Assembly: GCF_963662255.1 (NCBI RefSeq)
Contig: NW_026912164.1
Location: 108,001-172,000 of the forward strand
DNA: 64,000 nucleotides
Direction of reading: 5' to 3'
Origin: Cinclus cinclus
Lineage: Eukaryota; Chordata; Aves; Passeriformes; Cinclidae
Shown here one piece after another: positions 22,341-34,800 of this stretch; the stretch's first letter is position 1, and every line of letters begins with the position of its first letter. The position numbers and the translations under genes are program-made. A model generated the notes under the pieces. It was not told the origin of the DNA and did no database searches. It saw only the letters and a list, made by a program, of their open reading frames with translations.

Positions 22341-25300
22341 TTGGGTCACAATGGTTCCTTGCTTCTCTTAACCCCTGTGGTGTCACAATGCATCCCATGC
22401 CCTTTTAGGCCACTTGATGTCACAATGAATCATTTGATTCTTGGCCTCCATGGTGGCGTAATTGTACCAGGTTTTACTTGGGCCCCACGCTTTCACAATA
22501 CATCCCTGCCCCTTTTAGGCCCATTGGTGTCAAAAGGGATCATTAGATTGTTAGCCTCCATTGGGTCACAATGGATCCTTGCTTCTCTTAACCCCTGTGG
22601 TGTCACAATGCATCCCATGCCCTTTTAGGCCACTTGATGTCACAATGAATTATTTGATTCTTGGACTCCATGGTGGCATAATAGATCCTTGCTTCTATTG
22701 GTCCCCGTGCTGTAACAATTCATCCCTGGACCTTTTAGGCCCATTGGTGTCACAAGGGATCATTAGATTGTTAGCCTGCAATGGGTCACAATGGTTCCTT
22801 GCTTCTCTTAACCTCTGTGGTGTCACAATGCATCCCATGCCCTTTTAGGCCACTTGGTCTTACAATGAACCATTTGATTCTTGGCCTTCATGGTGTCATA
22901 ATGGTTCCTTGCTTCCATAGGTCCCCATGCTGTCAGAGTTCATCCGTGGTCCTTTTGCGCCCCCTGGTGTCAAAAGGGATTCTTAGATTGTTAGCCTGCA
23001 TTGGGTCACAATGGTTCCTTGGTTCTCTTAACCCCTGTGCTGTCACAATGCATCCCATGCCCTTTTAGGCCACTTGATGTCACAATGAATCATTTGATTC
23101 TTGGCCTCCATGGTGGCGTAATTGTACCAGGTTTTAATAGGGCCCCATGCTTTCACAATACATCCCTGCTCCTTTTAGGCCCATTGGTGTCAAAAAGGAT
23201 CATTAGATTGTTAGCCTCCATTGGGTCACAATGGATCCTTGCTTCTCTTAACCCCTGTGCTGTCACAATGCATCCCATGCCCTTTTAGGCCACTTGATGT
23301 CACAATGAATTATTTGATTCTTGGCCTCCATGGTGGCATAATAGATCCTTGCTTCTATTGGTCCCCGTGCTGTAACAATTCATCCCTGCCCCTTTTAGGC
23401 CCATTGGTGTCACAAGGGATCATTAGATTGTTAGCCTGCATTGGGTCACAATGGTTCCTTGCTTCTCTTAACCTCTGTGGTGTCATAATGCATCCCATGC
23501 CCTTTTAGGCCACTTGATGTCACAATGAATCATTTGATTCTTGGCCTCCATTGTGTCAAAATGGCTCCTTGTTTCTATTGGGCCCCATGCTGTCACAATT
23601 CATCCCTGGCCCTTTTACGCCCCCTGGTGTCAAATGGGATCCTGGGATTATTAGCCTCCATTGGGTCACAATGGATCCTTGCTTCTCTTAACCCCTGTGC
23701 TGTCACAATGCATCCCATGCCCTTTTAGGCCACTTGATGTCACAATGAATCATTTGATTCTTGGCCTCCATGGTGGCATAATAAATCCTTGCTTCTATTG
23801 GTCCCCGTGCTGTAACAATCCATCCCTGGCCCTTTTTATACCCCCTGGTGCCACAAGGGATCATTAGATTGTTAGCCTGCATTGGGTCACAATGGTTCCT
23901 TGCTTCTCTTAACCTCTGTGGTGTCACAATGCATTCCAAGCCTTTTAGGCCACTTGGTCTTACAATGAACCATTTGATTCTTGGCCTTCATGGTGTCATA
24001 ATGGTTCCTTGCTTCCATAGGTCCCCATGCTGTCAGAGTCCATCCGTGGTCCTTTTGCGCCCCCTGGTGTCAAAAGGGATTCTTAGATTGTTAGCCTGCA
24101 TTGGGTCACAATGGTTCCTTGGTTCTCTTAACCCCTGTGGTGTCACAATGCATCCCATGCCCTTTTAGGCCACTTGATGTCACAATGAATCATTTGATTC
24201 TTGGCCTCCATGGTGGCGTAATTGTACCAGGTTTTCATTGGGCCCCATGCTTTCACAATACATCCCTGCTCCTTTTAGGCCCATTGGTGTCAAAAGGGAT
24301 TATTAGATTGTTAGCCTCCATTGGGTCACAATGGATCCTTGCTTCTCTTAACCCCTGTGCTGTCACAATGCATCCCATGCCCTTTTAGGCCACTTGATGT
24401 CACAATGAATTATTTGATTCTTGGCCTCCATGGTGGCATAATAGATCCTTGCTTCTATTGGTCCCCGTGCTGTAACAATTCATCCCTGCCCCTTTTAGGC
24501 CCATTGGTGTCACAAGGGATCATTAGATTGTTAGCCTGCATTGGGTCACAATGGTTCCTTGCTTCTCTTAACCTCTGTGGTGTCATAATGCATCCCATGC
24601 CCTTTTAGGCCACTTGATGTCACAATGAATCATTTGATTCTTGGCCTCCATTGTGTCAAAATGGTTCCTTGTTTCTATTGGGCCCCATGCTGTCACAATT
24701 CATCCCTGGCCCTTTTACGCCCCCTGGTGTCAAATGGGATCCTGGGATTATTAGCCTCCATTGGGTCACAATGGATCCTTGCTTCTCTTAACCCCTGTGC
24801 TGTCACAATGCATCCCATGCCCTTTTAGGCCACTTGATGTCACAATGAATCATTTGATTCTTGGCCTCCATGGTGGCATAATAGATCCTTGCTTCTATTG
24901 GTCCCCGTGCTGTAACAATCCATCCCTGGCCCTTTTTATACCCCCTGGTGCCACAAGGGATCATTAGATTGTTAGCCTGCATTGGGTCACAATGGTTCCT
25001 TGCTTCTCTTAACCTCTGTGGTGTCACAATGCATTCCAAGCCTTTTAGGCCACTTGGTCTTACAATGAACCATTTGATTCTTGGCCTTCATGGTGTCATA
25101 ATGGTTCCTTGCTTCCATAGGTCCCCATGCTGTCAGAGTCCATCCGTGGTCCTTTTGCGCCCCCTGGTGTCAAAAGGGATTCTTAGATTGTTAGCCTGCA
25201 TTGGGTCACAATGGTTCCTTGCTTCTCTTAACCCCTGTGGTGTCACAATGCATCCCATGCCCTTTTAGGCCACTTGATGTCACAATGAATCATATGATTC

Positions 25301-25984
25301 TTGGCCTCCATGGTGGCGTAATTGTACCAGGTTTTACTTGGGCCCCATGCTTTCACAATACATCCCTGCCCCTTTTAGGCCCATTGGTGTCAAAAGGGAT
25401 CATTAGATTGTTAGCCTCCATTGGGTCACAATGGATCCTTGCTTCTCTTAACCCCTGTGCTGTCACAATGCATCCCATGCCCTTTTAGGCCACATGATGT
25501 CACAATGAATTATTTGATTCTTGGCCTCCATGGTGGCATAATAGATCCTTGCTTCTATTGGTCCCCGTGCTGTAACAATTCATCCCTGGACCTTTTAGGC
25601 CCATTGGTGTCACAAGGGATCATTAGATTGTTAGCCTGCATTGGGTCACAATGGTTCCTTGCTTCTCTTAACCCCTGTGGTGTCACAATGCATTCCAAGC
25701 CCTTTTAGGCCACTTGGACTTACAATGAACCATTTGATTCTTGGCCTTCATGGTGTCATAATGGTTCCTTGATTCTATAGGTCCTCATGCTGTCAAGGTT
25801 CATCCGTGGTCATTTTGCGCCGCCTGGTGTCAAAAGGGATTCTTAGATTGTTAGCCTGCATTGGGTCACAATGCTTCCTTACTTCTCTTAACCCCTGTGG
25901 TGTCACAATGCATCCCATGCCCTTTTAGGCCACTTGATGTCACAATGAATCATTTGATTCTTGGCCTCCATGGTGGCATAATAG
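22025..25984. repeat. 3,960 bp (18-monomer) tandem duplication, left copy
   Basis: This block matches 25985-29944 at exactly 3,960 bp offset, and the two copies abut. It covers A, the 8-mer from 22341, B C D E A (24101-25200), B C A' and the D' part of the hybrid at 25861. I noticed almost no differences by eye (one at 28982, where GGTGTC became GGGGTC). Confidence 0.85.
22341..24100. repeat. Eight-monomer unit, tandem copy 2 (1,760 bp)
   Basis: Starts: 22341, 22561, 22781, 23001, 23221, 23441, 23661, 23882. The sequence parallels 20581-22340. Identity breaks at about 24120, where the next B (24101) is a CATTGG form instead of an ACTTGG form. Confidence 0.88.
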
Positions 25985-26081
25985 ATCCTTGCTTCTATTG
26001 GTCCCCGTGCTGTAACAATCCATCCCTGGCCCTTTTTATACCCCCTGGTGCCACAAGGGATCATTAGATTGTTAGCCTGCA
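25861..26081. repeat. Hybrid D'/E monomer at a duplication junction
   Basis: The start (CACAATGCTTCCTTACTTC) is D'. After GGCATAAT the sequence continues as E (AGATCC, CTTTTTATA). It lies exactly where the left 3,960 bp copy ends and the right one begins, as expected for an unequal crossover. The E at 21901, the expected partner, reads ATAAATCC, while the hybrid reads ATAGATCC, so one base does not fit that exact parent. Confidence 0.86.
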
Positions 26082-29000
26082 TTGGGTCACAATGGTTCCT
26101 TGCTTCTCTTAACCTCTGTGGTGTCACAATGCATTCCAAGCCTTTTAGGCCACTTGGTCTTACAATGAACCATTTGATTCTTGGCCTTCATGGTGTCATA
26201 ATGGTTCCTTGCTTCCATAGGTCCCCATGCTGTCAGAGTCCATCCGTGGTCCTTTTGCGCCCCCTGGTGTCAAAAGGGATTCTTAGATTGTTAGCCTGCA
26301 TTGGGTCACAATGGTTCCTTGCTTCTCTTAACCCCTGTGGTGTCACAATGCATCCCATGCCCTTTTAGGCCACTTGATGTCACAATGAATCATTTGATTC
26401 TTGGCCTCCATGGTGGCGTAATTGTACCAGGTTTTACTTGGGCCCCACGCTTTCACAATACATCCCTGCCCCTTTTAGGCCCATTGGTGTCAAAAGGGAT
26501 CATTAGATTGTTAGCCTCCATTGGGTCACAATGGATCCTTGCTTCTCTTAACCCCTGTGGTGTCACAATGCATCCCATGCCCTTTTAGGCCACTTGATGT
26601 CACAATGAATTATTTGATTCTTGGACTCCATGGTGGCATAATAGATCCTTGCTTCTATTGGTCCCCGTGCTGTAACAATTCATCCCTGGACCTTTTAGGC
26701 CCATTGGTGTCACAAGGGATCATTAGATTGTTAGCCTGCAATGGGTCACAATGGTTCCTTGCTTCTCTTAACCTCTGTGGTGTCACAATGCATCCCATGC
26801 CCTTTTAGGCCACTTGGTCTTACAATGAACCATTTGATTCTTGGCCTTCATGGTGTCATAATGGTTCCTTGCTTCCATAGGTCCCCATGCTGTCAGAGTT
26901 CATCCGTGGTCCTTTTGCGCCCCCTGGTGTCAAAAGGGATTCTTAGATTGTTAGCCTGCATTGGGTCACAATGGTTCCTTGGTTCTCTTAACCCCTGTGC
27001 TGTCACAATGCATCCCATGCCCTTTTAGGCCACTTGATGTCACAATGAATCATTTGATTCTTGGCCTCCATGGTGGCGTAATTGTACCAGGTTTTAATAG
27101 GGCCCCATGCTTTCACAATACATCCCTGCTCCTTTTAGGCCCATTGGTGTCAAAAAGGATCATTAGATTGTTAGCCTCCATTGGGTCACAATGGATCCTT
27201 GCTTCTCTTAACCCCTGTGCTGTCACAATGCATCCCATGCCCTTTTAGGCCACTTGATGTCACAATGAATTATTTGATTCTTGGCCTCCATGGTGGCATA
27301 ATAGATCCTTGCTTCTATTGGTCCCCGTGCTGTAACAATTCATCCCTGCCCCTTTTAGGCCCATTGGTGTCACAAGGGATCATTAGATTGTTAGCCTGCA
27401 TTGGGTCACAATGGTTCCTTGCTTCTCTTAACCTCTGTGGTGTCATAATGCATCCCATGCCCTTTTAGGCCACTTGATGTCACAATGAATCATTTGATTC
27501 TTGGCCTCCATTGTGTCAAAATGGCTCCTTGTTTCTATTGGGCCCCATGCTGTCACAATTCATCCCTGGCCCTTTTACGCCCCCTGGTGTCAAATGGGAT
27601 CCTGGGATTATTAGCCTCCATTGGGTCACAATGGATCCTTGCTTCTCTTAACCCCTGTGCTGTCACAATGCATCCCATGCCCTTTTAGGCCACTTGATGT
27701 CACAATGAATCATTTGATTCTTGGCCTCCATGGTGGCATAATAAATCCTTGCTTCTATTGGTCCCCGTGCTGTAACAATCCATCCCTGGCCCTTTTTATA
27801 CCCCCTGGTGCCACAAGGGATCATTAGATTGTTAGCCTGCATTGGGTCACAATGGTTCCTTGCTTCTCTTAACCTCTGTGGTGTCACAATGCATTCCAAG
27901 CCTTTTAGGCCACTTGGTCTTACAATGAACCATTTGATTCTTGGCCTTCATGGTGTCATAATGGTTCCTTGCTTCCATAGGTCCCCATGCTGTCAGAGTC
28001 CATCCGTGGTCCTTTTGCGCCCCCTGGTGTCAAAAGGGATTCTTAGATTGTTAGCCTGCATTGGGTCACAATGGTTCCTTGGTTCTCTTAACCCCTGTGG
28101 TGTCACAATGCATCCCATGCCCTTTTAGGCCACTTGATGTCACAATGAATCATTTGATTCTTGGCCTCCATGGTGGCGTAATTGTACCAGGTTTTCATTG
28201 GGCCCCATGCTTTCACAATACATCCCTGCTCCTTTTAGGCCCATTGGTGTCAAAAGGGATTATTAGATTGTTAGCCTCCATTGGGTCACAATGGATCCTT
28301 GCTTCTCTTAACCCCTGTGCTGTCACAATGCATCCCATGCCCTTTTAGGCCACTTGATGTCACAATGAATTATTTGATTCTTGGCCTCCATGGTGGCATA
28401 ATAGATCCTTGCTTCTATTGGTCCCCGTGCTGTAACAATTCATCCCTGCCCCTTTTAGGCCCATTGGTGTCACAAGGGATCATTAGATTGTTAGCCTGCA
28501 TTGGGTCACAATGGTTCCTTGCTTCTCTTAACCTCTGTGGTGTCATAATGCATCCCATGCCCTTTTAGGCCACTTGATGTCACAATGAATCATTTGATTC
28601 TTGGCCTCCATTGTGTCAAAATGGTTCCTTGTTTCTATTGGGCCCCATGCTGTCACAATTCATCCCTGGCCCTTTTACGCCCCCTGGTGTCAAATGGGAT
28701 CCTGGGATTATTAGCCTCCATTGGGTCACAATGGATCCTTGCTTCTCTTAACCCCTGTGCTGTCACAATGCATCCCATGCCCTTTTAGGCCACTTGATGT
28801 CACAATGAATCATTTGATTCTTGGCCTCCATGGTGGCATAATAGATCCTTGCTTCTATTGGTCCCCGTGCTGTAACAATCCATCCCTGGCCCTTTTTATA
28901 CCCCCTGGTGCCACAAGGGATCATTAGATTGTTAGCCTGCATTGGGTCACAATGGTTCCTTGCTTCTCTTAACCTCTGTGGGGTCACAATGCATTCCAAG

Positions 29001-29944
29001 CCTTTTAGGCCACTTGGTCTTACAATGAACCATTTGATTCTTGGCCTTCATGGTGTCATAATGGTTCCTTGCTTCCATAGGTCCCCATGCTGTCAGAGTC
29101 CATCCGTGGTCCTTTTGCGCCCCCTGGTGTCAAAAGGGATTCTTAGATTGTTAGCCTGCATTGGGTCACAATGGTTCCTTGCTTCTCTTAACCCCTGTGG
29201 TGTCACAATGCATCCCATGCCCTTTTAGGCCACTTGATGTCACAATGAATCATATGATTCTTGGCCTCCATGGTGGCGTAATTGTACCAGGTTTTACTTG
29301 GGCCCCATGCTTTCACAATACATCCCTGCCCCTTTTAGGCCCATTGGTGTCAAAAGGGATCATTAGATTGTTAGCCTCCATTGGGTCACAATGGATCCTT
29401 GCTTCTCTTAACCCCTGTGCTGTCACAATGCATCCCATGCCCTTTTAGGCCACATGATGTCACAATGAATTATTTGATTCTTGGCCTCCATGGTGGCATA
29501 ATAGATCCTTGCTTCTATTGGTCCCCGTGCTGTAACAATTCATCCCTGGACCTTTTAGGCCCATTGGTGTCACAAGGGATCATTAGATTGTTAGCCTGCA
29601 TTGGGTCACAATGGTTCCTTGCTTCTCTTAACCCCTGTGGTGTCACAATGCATTCCAAGCCCTTTTAGGCCACTTGGACTTACAATGAACCATTTGATTC
29701 TTGGCCTTCATGGTGTCATAATGGTTCCTTGATTCTATAGGTCCTCATGCTGTCAAGGTTCATCCGTGGTCATTTTGCGCCGCCTGGTGTCAAAAGGGAT
29801 TCTTAGATTGTTAGCCTGCATTGGGTCACAATGCTTCCTTACTTCTCTTAACCCCTGTGGTGTCACAATGCATCCCATGCCCTTTTAGGCCACTTGATGT
29901 CACAATGAATCATTTGATTCTTGGCCTCCATGGTGGCATAATGG
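25985..29944. repeat. 3,960 bp (18-monomer) tandem duplication, right copy
   Basis: Order: rest of E, A (26082), the 8-mer B C A B C D E A (26301-28060), B C D E A (28061-29160), B C A' D' start (29161-29944). Here D' at 29821 is complete and is followed by E at 30041, unlike the fused version in the left copy. Confidence 0.85.
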
Positions 29945-31801
29945 TTCCTTGTTTCTATTGGTCCCCATGCTGTCACAATTCATCCCTGGCCCTTTTACGC
30001 CCCCTGGTGTTAAATGGGATCCTGGGATTATTAGCCTCCATTGGGTCACAATGGATCCTTGCTTCTCTTAACCCCTGTGGTGTCACAATGCATCCCATGC
30101 CCTTTTAGGCCACTTGATGTCACAATGAATCATTTGATTCTTGGCCTCCACGGTGGCATAATTGATCCTTGCTTCTATTGGTCCCCGTGCTGTAACAATC
30201 CATCCCTGGCCCTTTTTATACCCCCTGGTGCCACAAGGGATCATTAGATTGTTAGCCTGCATTGGGTCACAATGGTTCCTTGCTTCTCTTAACCTCTGTG
30301 GTGTCACAATGCATTCCAAGCCTTTTAGGCCACTTGGTCTTACAATGAACCATTTGATTCTTGGCCTTCATGGTGTCATAATGGTTCCTTGCTTCTATAG
30401 GTCCCCATGCTGTCAGAGTCCATCCGTGGTCCTTTTGCGCCCCCTGGTGTCAAAAGGGATTCTTAGATTGTTAGCCTGCATTGGGTCACAATGGTTCCTT
30501 GCTTCTCTTAACCCCTGTGGTGTCACAATGCATCCCATGCCCTTTTAGGCCACTTGATGTCACAATGAATCATTTGATTCTTGGCCTCCATGGTGGCGTA
30601 ATTGTACCAGGTTTTACTTGGGCCCCATGCTTTCACAATACATCCCTGCCCCTTTTAGGCCCATTGGTGTCAAAAGGGATCATTAGATTGTTAGCCTCCA
30701 TTGGGTCACAATGGATCCTTGCTTCTCTTAACCCCTGTGCTGTCACAATGCATCCCATGCCCTTTTAGGCCACATGATGTCACAATGAATTATTTGATTC
30801 TTGGCCTCCATGGTGGCATAATAGATCCTTGCTTCTATTGGTCCCCGTGCTGTAACAATTCATCCCTGGACCTTTTAGGCCCATTGGTGTCACAAGGGAT
30901 CATTAGATTGTTAGCCTGCATTGGGTCACAATGGTTCCTTGCTTCTCTTAACCTCTGTGGTGTCATAATGCATCCCATGCCCTTTTAGGCCACTTGATGT
31001 CACAATGAATCATTTGATTCTTGGCCTCCATTGTGTCAAAATGGTTCCTTGTTTCTATTGGGCCCCATGCTGTCACAATTCATCCCTGGCCCTTTTACGC
31101 CCCCTGGTGTCAAATGGGATCCTGGGATTATTAGCCTCCATTGGGTCACAATGGATCCTTGCTTCTCTTAACCCCTGTGGTGTCACAATGCATCCCATGC
31201 CCTTTTAGGCCACTTGATGTCACAATGAATCATTTGATTCTTGGCCTCCATGGTGGCATAATAGATCCTTGCTTCTATTGGTCCCCGTGCTGTAACAATC
31301 CATCCCTGGCCCTTTTTATACCCCCTGGTGCCACAAGGGATCATTAGATTGTTAGCCTGCATTGGGTCACAATGGTTCCTTGCTTCTCTTAACCTCTGTG
31401 GTGTCACAATGCATTCCAAGCCCTTTTAGGCCACTTGGTCTTACAATGAACCATTTGATTTTAGGCCTTCCTGGTGTCATAATGGTTCCTTGCTTCTATA
31501 GGTCCCCATGCTGTCAGAGTCCATCCGTGGTCCTTTTGCGCCCCCTGGTGTCAAAAGGGATTCTTAGATTGTTAGCCTGCATTGGGTCACAATGGTTCCT
31601 TGGTTCTCTTAACCCCTGTGGTGTCACAATGCATCCCATGCCCTTTTAGGCCACTTGATGTCACAATGAATCATTTGATTCTTGGCCTCCATGGTGGCGT
31701 AATTGTACCAGGTTTTACTTGGGCCCCACGCTTTCACAATACATCCCTGCCCCTTTTAGGCCCATTGGTGTCAAAAGGGATCATTAGATTGTTAGCCTGC
31801 A
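29945..31801. repeat. Block between the tandem duplication and the second copy of block 1
   Basis: Order: rest of D' (29821), E (30041), A (30262), B C D E (30481-31361), A (31362, TTTTAGGCCTTCCTGG form), B (31582). It continues the match of 27899-34921 with 6775-13797. Confidence 0.87.
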
Positions 31802-34800
31802 TTGGGTCACAATGGATCCTTGCTTCTCTTAACCCCTGTGCTGTCACAATGCATCCCATGCACTTTTAGGCCACTTGATGTCACAATGAATTATTTGATT
31901 CTTGGCCTCCATGGTGGCATAATAGATCCTTGCTTGTATTGGTCCCCGTGCTGTAACAATTCATCCCTGGACCTTTTAGGCCCATTGGTGTCACAAGGGA
32001 TCATTAGATTGTTAGCCTGCAATGGGTCACAATGGTTCCTTGCTTCTCTTAACCTCTGTGGTGTCACAATGCATCCCATGCCCTTTTAGGCCACTTGATG
32101 TCACAATGAATCATTTGATTCTTGGCCACCATGGTATCATAATTGTTCCTTGTTTCTATTGGGCCCCATGCTGTCACAATACATCCATGGCCCTTTTTAT
32201 ACCCCCTGTTGCCACAAGGGATCATTAGATTGTTAGCCTGCATTGGGTCACAATGGTTCCTTGCTTCTCTTAACCTCTGTGGTGTCACAATGCATTCCAA
32301 GCCCTTTTAGGCCACTTGGTCTTACAATGAATCATTTGATTCTTGGCCTTCATGGTGTCATAATGGTTCCTTGCTTCCATAGGTCCCCATGCTGTCAGAG
32401 TCCATCCGTGGTCCTTTTGCGCCCCCTGGTGTCCAAAGGGATTCTTAGATTTTTAGCCTGCATTGGGTCACAATGGTTCCTTGGTTCTCTTAACCCCTGT
32501 GGTGTCACAATGCATCCCATGCCCTTTTAGGCCACTTGATGTCACAATGAATCATTTGATTCTTGGCCTCCATGGTGGCGTAATTGTACCAGCTTTTCAT
32601 TGGGCCCCATGCTTTCACAATACATCCCTGCTCCTTTTAGGCCCATTGGTGTCAAAAGGGATTATTAGATTGTTAGCCTCCATTGGGTCACAATGGATCC
32701 TTGCTTCTCTTAACCCCTGTGCTGTCACAATGCATCCCATGCCCTTTTAGGCCACATGATGTCACAATGAATTATTTGATTCTTGGCCTCCATGGTGGCA
32801 TAATAGATCCTTGCTTCTATTGGTCCCCGTGCTGTAACAATTCATCCCTGGACCTTTTAGGCCCATTGGTGTCACAAGGGATCATTAGATTGTTAGCCTG
32901 CATTGGGTCACAATGGTTCCTTGCTTCTCTTAACCTCTGTGGTGTCATAATGCATCCCATGCCCTTTTAGGCCACTTGATGTCACAATGAATCATTTGAT
33001 TCTTGGCCTCCATTGTGTCAAAATGGTTCCTTGTTTCTATTGGGCCCCATGCTGTCACAATTCATCCCTGGCCCTTTTACGCCCCCTGGTGTCAAATGGG
33101 ATCCTGGGATTATTAGCCTCCATTGGGTCACAATGGATCCTTGCTTCTCTTAACCCCTGTGGTGTCACAATGCATCCCATGCCCTTTTAGGCCACTTGAT
33201 GTCACAATGAATCATTTGATTCTTGGCCTCCATGGTGGCATAATAGATCCTTGCTTCTATTGGTCCCCGTGCTGTAACAATCCATCCCTGGCCCTTTTTA
33301 TACCCCCTGGTGCCACAAGGGATCATTAGATTGTTAGCCTGCATTGGGTCACAATGGTTCCTTGCTTCTCTTAACCTCTGTGGTGTCACAATGCATTCCA
33401 AGCCCTTTTAGGCCACTTGGTCTTACAATGAACCATTTGATTTTAGGCCTTCCTGGTGTCATAATGGTTCCTTGCTTCTATAGGTCCCCATGCTGTCAGA
33501 GTCCATCCGTGGTCCTTTTGCGCCCCCTGGTGTCAAAAGGGATTCTTAGATTGTTAGCCTGCATTGGGTCACAATGGTTCCTTGCTTCTCTTAACCCCTG
33601 TGGTGTCACAATGCATCCCATGCCCTTTTAGGCCACTTGATGTCACAATGAATCATTTGATTCTTGGCCTCCATGGTGGCGTAATTGTACCAGGTTTTAC
33701 TTGGGCCCCACGCTTTCACAATACATCCCTGCCCCTTTTAGGCCCATTGGTGTCAAAAGGGATCATTAGATTGTTAGCCTCCATTGGGTCACAATGGATC
33801 CTTGCTTCTCTTAACCCCTGTGCTGTCACAATGCATCCCATGCCCTTTTAGGCCACATGATGTCACAATGAATTATTTGATTCTTGGCCTCCATGGTGGC
33901 ATAATAGATCCTTGCTTCTATTGGTCCCCGTGCTGTAACAATCCATCCCTGGCCCTTTTTATACCCCCTGGTGCCACAAGGGATCATTAGATTGTTAGCC
34001 TGCATTGGGTCACAATGGTTCCTTGCTTCTCTTAACCTCTGTGGTGTCACAATGCATTCCAAGCCTTTTAGGCCACTTGGTCTTACAATGAACCATTTGA
34101 TTCTTGGCCTTCATGGTGTCATAATGGTTCCTTGCTTCTATAGGTCCCCATGCTGTCAGAGTCCATCCGTGGTCCTTTTGCGCCCCCTGGTGTCAAAAGG
34201 GATTCTTAGATTGTTAGCCTGCATTGGGTCACAATGTTTCCTTGCTTCTCTTAACCCCTGTGGTATCACAATGCATTCCATGCCCTTTTAGGCCACTTGA
34301 TGTCACAATGAATCATTTGATTCTTGGCCTCCATGGTGGCGTAATTGTACCAGGTTTTACTTGGGCCCCATGCTTTCACAATACATCCCTGCCCCTTTTA
34401 GGCCCATTGGTGTCAAAAGGGATCATTAGATTGTTAGCCTCCATTGGGTCACAATGGATCCTTGCTTCTCTTAACCCCTGTGCTGTCACAATGCATCCCA
34501 TGCCCTTTTAGGCCACATGATGTCACAATGAATTATTTGATTCTTGGCCTCCATGGTGGCATAATAGATACTTGCTTCTATTTGTCCCCGTGCTGTAACA
34601 ATTCATCCCTGGACCTTTTAGGCCCATTGGTGCCACAAGGGATCATTAGATTGTTAGCCTGCATTGGGTCACAATGGTTCCTTGCTTCTCTTAACCTCTG
34701 TGGTGTCATAATGCATCCCATGCCCTTTTAGGCCACTTGATGTCACAATGAATCATTTGATTCTTGGCCTCCATTGTGTCAAAATGGTTCCTTGTTTCTA

